Of a stretch of 8,177 nt of DNA, positions 1 through 5,872 are shown in pieces. Positions within the stretch are counted from its first letter, which is position 1. Every line of letters starts with the position of its first letter. The notes beneath the pieces were generated by a model that did not search any database, was not told where the DNA came from, and saw only the letters and a program-made list of their open reading frames with translations. This DNA is from an uncultured Collinsella sp. (GTDB lineage Bacteria; Actinomycetota; Coriobacteriia; Coriobacteriales; Coriobacteriaceae). The stretch lies in the NCBI GenBank assembly GCA_902494625.1, contig CABUUB010000076.1, positions 1-8,177 on the forward strand, written 5' to 3'. The position numbers were made by a program, and so were the translations under genes.

Positions 1-13
1 ATGATTTTTTAAT

Positions 14-73
14 CCCCGTCCCAGAATAATCTCCTTTGGCCGAGCCTGGGTCAGCTAAAAAAGCCCCGTCCCA
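14..73. repeat. Direct repeat CCCCGTCCCA, two copies
   Basis: CCCCGTCCCA occurs at 14-23 and again at 64-73, exactly 50 bp apart. Read on the minus strand both are TGGGACGGGG. The first is followed by ATTAAAAAATC and the second by CTTTTTTAGC, so each GC block abuts an A/T run. No complementary arm is present, so these are not hairpin terminators. They may be a dispersed intergenic motif or paired protein-binding sites; no function can be assigned from this window. Confidence 0.45.
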
Positions 74-91
74 AATGAGCTGCCTTGCCGC

Positions 92-97
92 TATACT
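92..97 (+). promoter_or_regulatory. Possible -10 box for the OPT gene
   Basis: TATACT matches the TATAAT consensus at 5 of 6 positions and lies 111 bp upstream of the transporter start codon. No convincing -35 hexamer is found 16-18 bp upstream. If used, transcription would start near position 104 and leave a leader of about 100 nt containing the hairpin at 145-183. Confidence 0.3.
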
Positions 98-144
98 GGT
101 GCGCGGTCGTGCGCGAGCTCACGCGGCGGCCCTTGGTAACCCGA

Positions 145-183
145 CTTCCCGCGCCGTATCCGTAGCGGCGCTTGCGGGGGAAG
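145..183 (+). promoter_or_regulatory. Leader hairpin upstream of the OPT gene
   Basis: GCGCCG (151-156) pairs perfectly with CGGCGC (166-171) around a 9-nt loop. The stem can be extended by CTTCCC (145-150) with GGGAAG (178-183), leaving a 6-nt bulge. An alternative pairing of CGTATCCG (155-162) with CGGATATACG (184-193, TA bulged) would exclude the first hairpin and reach to within 2 nt of the ribosome binding site. Whether either fold regulates anything is unknown. Confidence 0.3.
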
Positions 184-194
184 CGGATATACGC

Positions 195-201
195 AAAGGA
201 G
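195..201 (+). promoter_or_regulatory. Ribosome binding site fixing the OPT start
   Basis: AAAGGAG lies 6 nt before the ATG at 208. This spacing supports that start over an in-frame ATG at 172, which would add 12 charged residues and has no comparable Shine-Dalgarno sequence. Confidence 0.8.
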
Positions 202-207
202 TTTTAT

Positions 208-1911
208 ATGAGCAATCCCTTGAACCGCGCTTCGATGCGCGGGCAACTCACGCTGCGCGGCGTCGTCATCGGCGTCCTTGGCTGCGTGATCATCACGGCA
301 AGCTCGGCCTACACCGCCCTCAAGATGGGCGCACTCCCCTGGCCGATCGTCTTCGCTGCCGTCATCTCGTTGTTCTTCCTTAAGCTCATGGGCAACGCCA
401 GCCTCAACGAGGCAAACGTCACCCACACCATCATGTCCGCAGGCGCCATGGTCGCCGGCGGCCTGGCGTTTACCATCCCGGGCGCCTGGATGCTGGGCTA
501 TGCCGACCAGATCAGCTGGCTCGACATGTTTATCGTGGCACTCGCCGGCACCATCCTGGGCCTGCTGGCCACGGCACTCATCCACCGTCACTTTATCGTG
601 GATGCCGCGTTGGAGTTCCCCACCGGCAACGCCGCAGCTCAGACCCTGCGCGCCACCGAGGCCGGCGGCAAGACCGGCAAGCAGCTCTTTGGCTCTATGG
701 CCATCGCAGGCATCTACAGCGTGCTGCGCGACGCCCTGGGCGTGGTACCCAGCATGCTATGCACGCTCAACATCCCCGGCGTGACCTTTGGCATCTACAA
801 CTCGCCCATGCTGCTCTCCGTCGGCTTCCTCGTGGGCTTCGCCCCGGTCGCCTTCTGGTTTGCCGGCGCCCTGTTGGGCAACTTTGGTATCATCGTGGGC
901 GGCACCGCTGCCGGTCTGTTCGACGTTGTGACTGCGCAGGGCATCGTCAAGTCCCTGGGCATGGGCCTCATGATGGGCTTTGGCGTCGCCGTCGTCCTCA
1001 AGGACATCCTGCCGCAGGTCGCCGGTATCGTCCGCGGTCTTGCCGCCGACAGCTCCACCGACACCGACGAGCAGTCGCTCATCTCGGGCTCCCTTAAGCT
1101 CGACGCCGGCATCATCGGCCTGGGCGCTGCCGCCATCGCCGTGATCGTCGCCATCGTGCTCGACCTTGGCCCCGTTCCGGCCGTCATCGTGACGCTGTTC
1201 ACCTTTGTCACCACCATCATGAGCGCACAGAGCTGCGGCCAGACGGGCATCGACCCCATGGAGATCTTTGGCCTCATCGTTATGCTCATCGTGGCTGCCT
1301 TCGCACAGATCGCTCAGGTCAAGCTGTTCTTTATCGCCGGCATCGTAGCCGTGGCGTGCGGCCTTGCGGGCGACGTCATGAACGACTTTAAGGCCGGCGC
1401 CGTGCTGGGCACCAACCCGCGCGCGCAGTGGGTCGGCCAAGCCATCGGCGGCATCGTGGGCGCCCTGGTCGCCGCCGCCGTCATGGTCGCGCTCGTCACC
1501 GCCTATGGTCCGGACGCCTTCGGCCCCGACAAGAGCTTTGTGGCCGCGCAGGCAAGCGTCGTCGCTACCATGGTCTCGGGCATCCCGAGCGTGCCGTGGT
1601 TCGTTGGCGGCTTTATCGCCGGCATCGTCATGTACTGGCTCGGCATTCCGGCCATGATGATCGGCCTGGGCGTGTACCTGCCGTTCTACATGTCACTCAC
1701 GGCATTCCTGGGCTCCTGCGTCAAACTCGCCTACGACAAGTGGTCCGCCCACCGCGACGCCACCGCTGGTCTTTCTGACGAGGAGAGGGCTGCCAAGGAC
1801 GCCGCCTTCCAGGAACAGGGCCTGGTTGTCGCCAGCGGCCTGCTCGGCGGCGAGTCCATCGTCGGCGTTATCCTGGCGTTTGTCTCCGTCGGTCTGAGTC
1901 TACTGGGCTAA
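208..1911 (+). CDS. OPT-family oligopeptide transporter
   Basis: A 567-residue, very hydrophobic membrane protein with roughly 14 or more membrane-spanning segments. It belongs to the OPT (oligopeptide transporter/YSL) family, secondary transporters thought to import peptides or metal-chelate compounds driven by an ion gradient. Family hallmarks are visible: the N-terminal helix with SSAYTALKMGALPWP (residues 32-46), EFPTGNAAAQTL (136-147), GDVMNDFKAGAVLGTNPRAQ (388-407) and GLGVYLPFYMS (486-496). Residues about 279-296 form a polar acidic loop (DSSTDTDEQ) and 508-536 a charged loop rich in Lys, Glu and Asp, with a final helix at 548-566. The length fits bacterial members. The start at 208 has a good ribosome binding site. 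The gene stands alone and ends at a strong terminator 41 bp past its stop. The substrate cannot be read from sequence: peptide is the default, a siderophore-like compound is possible. Confidence 0.92.
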   Translation: MSNPLNRASMRGQLTLRGVVIGVLGCVIITASSAYTALKMGALPWPIVFAAVISLFFLKLMGNASLNEANVTHTIMSAGAMVAGGLAFTIPGAWMLGYADQISWLDMFIVALAGTILGLLATALIHRHFIVDAALEFPTGNAAAQTLRATEAGGKTGKQLFGSMAIAGIYSVLRDALGVVPSMLCTLNIPGVTFGIYNSPMLLSVGFLVGFAPVAFWFAGALLGNFGIIVGGTAAGLFDVVTAQGIVKSLGMGLMMGFGVAVVLKDILPQVAGIVRGLAADSSTDTDEQSLISGSLKLDAGIIGLGAAAIAVIVAIVLDLGPVPAVIVTLFTFVTTIMSAQSCGQTGIDPMEIFGLIVMLIVAAFAQIAQVKLFFIAGIVAVACGLAGDVMNDFKAGAVLGTNPRAQWVGQAIGGIVGALVAAAVMVALVTAYGPDAFGPDKSFVAAQASVVATMVSGIPSVPWFVGGFIAGIVMYWLGIPAMMIGLGVYLPFYMSLTAFLGSCVKLAYDKWSAHRDATAGLSDEERAAKDAAFQEQGLVVASGLLGGESIVGVILAFVSVGLSLLG

Positions 1912-1952
1912 GCTGAGCAGCTGCTCGACAGCAACCATATTGCCTACGATTT

Positions 1953-1992
1953 GCCCGGTCGGTAGCTTTTGCGGCTACCGACCGGGCTTTTT
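1953..1992 (+). terminator. Rho-independent terminator of the OPT gene
   Basis: A perfect 14-bp stem, GCCCGGTCGGTAGC (1953-1966) with its reverse complement (1974-1987), has a 7-nt loop and is followed by five T (1988-1992). It lies 41 bp after the transporter stop codon. Confidence 0.92.
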
Positions 1993-2000
1993 GATATCGA

Positions 2001-2043
2001 AACAAAGAAAGGCCGGCGCGCTGCGCATGACAGCGTGCCGGCC
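2001..2043 (-). terminator. Rho-independent terminator of the surface-protein gene
   Basis: A 13-bp stem (2011-2023 with 2031-2043, one G-U pair on one strand) has a 7-nt loop. On the minus strand it is followed by the T-rich tail TTTCTTTGTT (2010-2001). It lies about 70 nt past the stop of the minus-strand gene and sits back to back with the terminator of the convergent OPT gene. Confidence 0.82.
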
Positions 2044-2112
2044 TTATCGGTTAAGCCATCGAAGCGCTCCTGCTATGAACCGAAGTTCGTTGCAGAAACT
2101 ACGCTCGAAACG

Positions 2113-5100
2113 CTACATCTGCTTGCGACGACGATCGCTCAGCGTCACACCCGCGGCCACGAGGGTGATACCGCCGATGACGAACACCTCGCCCGCAAGA
2201 GCGGAGTCATCGCCAGTCTGGGCGAGCGCACCGTCCGCGGCCTTCTTCTTGGCGACAGGAGCCTTTGCAGCAGCCTGCGCAACCTGAGGCTTGGCCTGCG
2301 GCTCAGCCTTGGGATGATACTTGTCGTACTCTGCCTGTGCGGCAGCCAGGACATCCTTGGCATCGTCAAGCTCGGCCAGCGCGGCGGCATAGACGTCGTT
2401 GGCATCGGACAGCTTGGCATCGGCATCGCTCAGGGCAGCCTTGAGGCCAGCGGCGGCATCGACGGCGGCCTTATAGCGAGCGTAGGCAGCGTTAAGCTTG
2501 ACCAGCTTCTCGTTGCCCGTCGTGCCCGCGGCAAGGGATGCCTTGTGGTCGACAGCCTCAAGATCGGCCTTGAGCGCCTCGTCGCTGGCAAGCTCGGCCT
2601 TGGCCTTGACGATCTCGAGGTTCGCATCGACAACGGCCTCGTTGGCGGCCTCGAGCTGCTTCTGGGCATCGGCGACACCGGCGACGGCAGCGTCATAGGC
2701 GGCCTTGGCGTCGTCGACCGCCTTCTGGGCGCCGGCAAAGCGCTCGAAGGCCTTGTTTGCGCCGGCCAGCTCGCCCTCGGCAGCCTTGGCCTTCGCCTGT
2801 GCGTCGGACAGGGCCTGCTTCTTGGCGGCAACTGCCTGCTTGGCGTCCGAAAGAGCGGTCGCGGCCTGGACATCTGCGGCCTGGGCCTTGTCTTCACCAG
2901 CCTGGGCGGCATCGTCGGCCTTCTTTGCCTCGTCAAGCGAGCCCTGCTTATTCGCAAGGTCCGCCTGGGCGGCATCGCGCTTGGCAGCAAGGTCCTTGAC
3001 CGAAGCCGTGGCGTTGTCATACGCCTCGTTGGCCTGTTCGGACTTTGCCTTGGCGGCATCGCGGGCGCTGCGAGCCTTCGCCTTTCGAGCAGCGGCCTCA
3101 GCTGCCTTCGTCTTGCTGTCAGCAAGCGTGGCGTTTGCCTTATCGAGAGCCGCCTGGGCAGTAGCGGCCTCGGACTTGGCGGCATCGAGGTTCTGCTTGA
3201 GGGGCTCGAGGTCGATTCCGCCGAGCGCGTCCTTCGCGGCGTCGTATGCCGTCTTCGCGGCGGCGGTGCCGGACTTGGCCTTCTCGTACTCGCCCTTGGC
3301 GGTGTTCACGTTCGTGTCGGCCGCGGTATAGGCATCGCGAGCGCTTTCTTGCTTATCCAATGCGTTAGAATAAGCCGTTCCAGCAGTCCCGAAGTTCTTC
3401 TGCGCCTCTGCCAGCTTATTCTGAAGCTGCTTTAGCTGCTCCTTCTGCTCCTGCGTGCCGCCTGCATTGTAGGCGGATTCGATGTAGTCGTTGACGAGCT
3501 TCTTGAACTCGGAGACAGTGAAATCCTTCTGCCCCGTGCTCCCGCTATAGTCGAAAACGGTTACCTCGGAATCGGTATTCTTACCGCTACCGGTCGCGAT
3601 GCCGATAGCCTTCGCGCCGGCATCGATGATGTTGAGATAGTGCCCACACTCATGGTAGATGCTGTTGTAGTGCTGCCAGATATAGTAGGAATCATATCGA
3701 TGGCTTTCAAGTGCGTCGCCATATTGCTCGACGTACTTATCGAATGCCTTTTTCTCCCGGGTGTAGAGACCGGTATATGGCCAGCCAAGCGTATCCTCGG
3801 TCTCGCCTCCGGTGTATGCTCCGCCGCCGCCTGCAAGGTTCTCATCTTGATCGAAATAGCAGTTCGAGTGATCCCAAATATTCGATGAATATGAGGCGTT
3901 GAGTGCAGCTGCTGCGGTCATGCGGAGGCTGACGCTAAGCTCCGACTGGCCGTTCGCCTTGCGGAGGTTGTTCTGGGTATCGAGGTAGGTCAGGGCGTTG
4001 CGCATCTGCTCCAAGGAGAGCGGATTGGTGTCTCGAGACATGTCCTGATCGACGTAATTATCATACCAGTCCTGTTTATCTGTCGTCCCCATGAGCATCG
4101 ACGCGGCAGTGCTTGCATTCGACTTCTGCGTGGCTGTGAACTGGCTGCCGCCGATGATATAGTTCATGAAGCCGAACATGCCCTGGCTGATGACGTTCTG
4201 ATCCACGGTCATGTTCGACTTGAGGTCGGCAATCTGCTGGTTGAGCTTCTCGACCTCGGCGTTTGCGGCGTCGTATGCATTGTGTGCGTCGGTTACTTCA
4301 GCACGAGCCTGATCGAACTCGCTGTGCTTCTGTTGGCGGACCTCGACGAGTCGGTCGTACTCCGCCTTCTTGTCGGCCTCGGTCTGCTGAGCCTGCTCGT
4401 ATGCCGACTTCGCAGCGTCGCGCTTGCTGGCGGCGGCGTTGTACTCCTTGTTTGCCGCACCGTATGCAGACTGGGCAGATGCCACAGCAGCGTTGGCGGC
4501 GTTGGCCTTCTCCTGCGCGGCAGCGACGGCAGCCTGGGCGGCCTGCAGATTTGTCTGTGCGGTGGCGTCGGCATCCGTCGCGGCATTGAGCTCCGCCTGC
4601 GCGGTCTTGAGCTCACCAGCAGCAGCCTTCTTGGCGGCCTCAAGCGCACTCAGGTCGACACCTGTACCCGAGACGGCAGCATCGAGCGCGGCCTGCGCCT
4701 GGTTGAACTTCTGCTGGGCGTTATCGCGCGCGGTGGTTGCGGCTGCGAGAGCAGCGGCAGTCTCCTGCTTCTTGGCCTGGGCAGTCGTCAAAGCAGACTC
4801 GGCATCACTCTTTGCCTGCTCAGCATTGTCGGCGGCGGTCTTAGCGGCATCGAGCTCACCCTCGGCCGTCTTCGCATCGGCATTCGCCGCATTGAGCTTG
4901 GCCTGCGCGTCCTCGACGGCCTTCTTGGCGGCCTCGTACTCGTCCATACCCATGGCCTCGAGCTTGGCCTGTGCATCGTCGAGGGCCTTCTTGGCCTCAT
5001 CCTGCTTTGCCTTGGCGTCCTTGAGCGCCTGGGTCTTATCCTCGACACTCTTGTTGGCCTGATCGAGCTGATCGTTCAGGTCGCCCAGCTTCTTCTGCTG

Positions 5101-5565
5101 CTGCTCGGCCTTGTCAACAGCCGCCTTAAGCTCGTCGATCTTCTCCTGAAGCGCGGCTGCCTCGGCCTCGTTCTGCTCGGCGGCGTTATCGGTCACGGCC
5201 TGCGAGGCCTGATTCTTTTGCTGCTGCGCCTGCTTTTGAGACTGGCCCGCCGCGTCGACTTTCTTCTGGGCGGCATCGTAGGCGGCCTGAGCGTCCTTGA
5301 GCTGCTTTGCCGACTCCTCGGCCAACTGGGCAGCCGTCTTTACGACCGCCTGGTTACCGGTGGCAACGGTGTTCTCGATAGCGCTGTCGCCCTTCGTGGC
5401 GTCACCGTTATCTGCCGTCGGTGCGGCGATTGCCGCCAGCGGCGACATGAGCGGCTGAGCGATGAGGCCCGCCGTCAAAACGGTTGCGACGGCGCGGTTA
5501 GCAACGCCCTTGACGTTGACGGCCTTAGCCCGAGGCTCAAAGTGTTGTGGACTGTAGTTTGCCAT
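2113..5565 (-). CDS. Sortase-anchored coiled-coil surface protein with CAP/SCP-like domain
   Basis: A 1150-residue secreted, wall-anchored protein. The start is supported by AAGGGAG (5572-5578) 6 nt upstream. Layout: long signal peptide (about 1-48, hydrophobic core 27-48 ending in AIAA); Ala/Lys/Glu/Gln-rich coiled coil (about 76-455); compact domain (about 456-700); second Ala-rich coiled coil (about 703-1082); Ala/Pro/Lys linker (1085-1110); sorting motif LAQTG (1114-1118); membrane helix (1123-1142); tail DRRRKQM. The central domain resembles CAP/SCP proteins: an N-terminal helix around RNALTYLDTQNNLRKANG (522-539), WDHSN with His566, ENLAGG (575-580), GHYLNIID (641-648) and IGIA (654-657). 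CAP domains between helical arms are known in Gram-positive LPXTG proteins such as PgrA/SEC10-type surface-exclusion proteins; kinship to these is an inference. Likely role: adhesion, cell-cell contact or lipid/ligand binding outside the cell. Only two cysteines (569, 640) are present. Confidence 0.92.
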   Translation of the reverse strand: MANYSPQHFEPRAKAVNVKGVANRAVATVLTAGLIAQPLMSPLAAIAAPTADNGDATKGDSAIENTVATGNQAVVKTAAQLAEESAKQLKDAQAAYDAAQKKVDAAGQSQKQAQQQKNQASQAVTDNAAEQNEAEAAALQEKIDELKAAVDKAEQQQKKLGDLNDQLDQANKSVEDKTQALKDAKAKQDEAKKALDDAQAKLEAMGMDEYEAAKKAVEDAQAKLNAANADAKTAEGELDAAKTAADNAEQAKSDAESALTTAQAKKQETAAALAAATTARDNAQQKFNQAQAALDAAVSGTGVDLSALEAAKKAAAGELKTAQAELNAATDADATAQTNLQAAQAAVAAAQEKANAANAAVASAQSAYGAANKEYNAAASKRDAAKSAYEQAQQTEADKKAEYDRLVEVRQQKHSEFDQARAEVTDAHNAYDAANAEVEKLNQQIADLKSNMTVDQNVISQGMFGFMNYIIGGSQFTATQKSNASTAASMLMGTTDKQDWYDNYVDQDMSRDTNPLSLEQMRNALTYLDTQNNLRKANGQSELSVSLRMTAAAALNASYSSNIWDHSNCYFDQDENLAGGGGAYTGGETEDTLGWPYTGLYTREKKAFDKYVEQYGDALESHRYDSYYIWQHYNSIYHECGHYLNIIDAGAKAIGIATGSGKNTDSEVTVFDYSGSTGQKDFTVSEFKKLVNDYIESAYNAGGTQEQKEQLKQLQNKLAEAQKNFGTAGTAYSNALDKQESARDAYTAADTNVNTAKGEYEKAKSGTAAAKTAYDAAKDALGGIDLEPLKQNLDAAKSEAATAQAALDKANATLADSKTKAAEAAARKAKARSARDAAKAKSEQANEAYDNATASVKDLAAKRDAAQADLANKQGSLDEAKKADDAAQAGEDKAQAADVQAATALSDAKQAVAAKKQALSDAQAKAKAAEGELAGANKAFERFAGAQKAVDDAKAAYDAAVAGVADAQKQLEAANEAVVDANLEIVKAKAELASDEALKADLEAVDHKASLAAGTTGNEKLVKLNAAYARYKAAVDAAAGLKAALSDADAKLSDANDVYAAALAELDDAKDVLAAAQAEYDKYHPKAEPQAKPQVAQAAAKAPVAKKKAADGALAQTGDDSALAGEVFVIGGITLVAAGVTLSDRRRKQM
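2116..2226 (-). other. C-terminal cell-wall sorting signal (LAQTG)
   Basis: This stretch encodes residues 1114-1150 of the surface protein: LAQTGDD (motif codons 2212-2226), a 20-residue hydrophobic helix and the basic tail RRRKQM. This is the standard three-part sortase substrate layout, but the LPXTG proline is replaced by alanine. A cognate sortase is not encoded in this window. Confidence 0.85.
3586..4023 (-). other. CAP/SCP-like domain coding segment
   Basis: These bases encode residues 515-660 of the surface protein, the non-coiled-coil core. Candidate CAP-site residues are His566, Glu575 (ENLA) and His642 (GHY); the fourth could be Glu639 or Glu620. A 60-bp sample inside (3661-3720) is 48% GC, against 70% for a sample in the flanking arm (2641-2700). 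Confidence 0.7.
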
Positions 5566-5606
5566 GGCTTTCTCCCTTTGACACGGATGTATCCATACGC
5601 TTCAAA

Positions 5607-5712
5607 ATGTAGGAGCTGTTTTTTGAATTCTGTTGCGCAGCATTGGTCACCAGCGGATTTTTTGAAATTCGCGCTCTCGTGCTTCACAATTTCGTCACAT
5701 ATGTAGGAGCTG
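5607..5712. repeat. Paired short repeats in the divergent intergenic region
   Basis: ATGTAGGAGCTG occurs at 5607-5618 and 5701-5712, 94 bp apart. TTTTTTGAATTC (5619-5630) recurs as TTTTTTGAAATTC (5658-5670). The first copies of the two motifs are directly adjacent. All lie between the divergent start codons of the surface-protein gene (5565) and the DUF389 gene (5873), so they are candidate regulator-binding sites or remnants of a local duplication. The rest of this 307-bp gap holds no gene I can support. Confidence 0.5.
5662..5690 (+). promoter_or_regulatory. Weak candidate promoter toward the DUF389 gene
   Basis: TTGAAA (5662-5667, 5 of 6 to the -35 consensus) and CACAAT (5685-5690, 4 of 6 to the -10 consensus) are separated by 17 bp. 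It overlaps the second T-rich repeat. The resulting leader would be about 175 nt long. Confidence 0.25.
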
Positions 5713-5820
5713 GTGCATCATATTCTTGCGGGATGGAATTGAGTCTGTGATTTGCATTTGCTCCCGCGTCATCCGCCCTATCGGATTTCGCATCCAACTA
5801 GCACCCTGCCCGCCACGGTG

Positions 5821-5826
5821 TAGAGT
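5821..5826 (+). promoter_or_regulatory. Alternative -10 box for the DUF389 gene
   Basis: TAGAGT (4 of 6 to the -10 consensus) lies 46 bp before the start codon. This would give a short leader, but the -35 candidate CTAGCA at 17-bp spacing is poor. Confidence 0.25.
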
Positions 5827-5872
5827 AAGGGCGACGGGCGCGTTGCGCGGCCCGTGCCAGAACGAGGTGGAC

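Noticed and set aside
91..591. 166-codon minus-strand frame over the OPT leader and gene start
   Set aside because: His/Asp-rich antisense shadow of a well-supported gene; no ribosome binding site.
757..1440. 227-codon minus-strand frame inside the OPT gene
   Set aside because: Asp/His/Gly-rich mirror of hydrophobic codons, typical of antisense frames in GC-rich genes.
1915..1926. GAGCAGCTGCTC palindrome just after the OPT stop
   Set aside because: It has no loop and no T-run; the strong terminator 27 bp further on explains transcript end formation.
1969..3435. 488-codon open frame on the plus strand opposite the surface-protein gene
   Set aside because: It is antisense to a repetitive Ala-rich coding region whose codon bias removes stops; its product is a Leu/Gly-rich low-complexity string and its start lies within a terminator.
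2300..5300. Recurring GGCGGCATCG/CTTGGC-type words that look like a DNA repeat array
   Set aside because: They are codon-level repetition of Ala-Lys-Asp-Ala heptads in the coiled coil, not a CRISPR or tandem DNA repeat; spacing is irregular.
5475..5687. 70-codon minus-strand frame overlapping the surface-protein start
   Set aside because: It overlaps the surface gene's ribosome binding site and signal-peptide codons in another frame and has no Shine-Dalgarno sequence or recognisable features.
4282..5706. 474-codon open frame on the plus strand
   Set aside because: Same cause: a Leu/Gly-rich antisense shadow of the N-terminal coiled-coil arm, with no family features.
5726..5872. In-frame N-terminal extension of the DUF389 protein
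   Set aside because: The added 49 residues are Cys/Arg/Pro-rich and unlike the family, and the ATG at 5873 has a better-placed GAGG.
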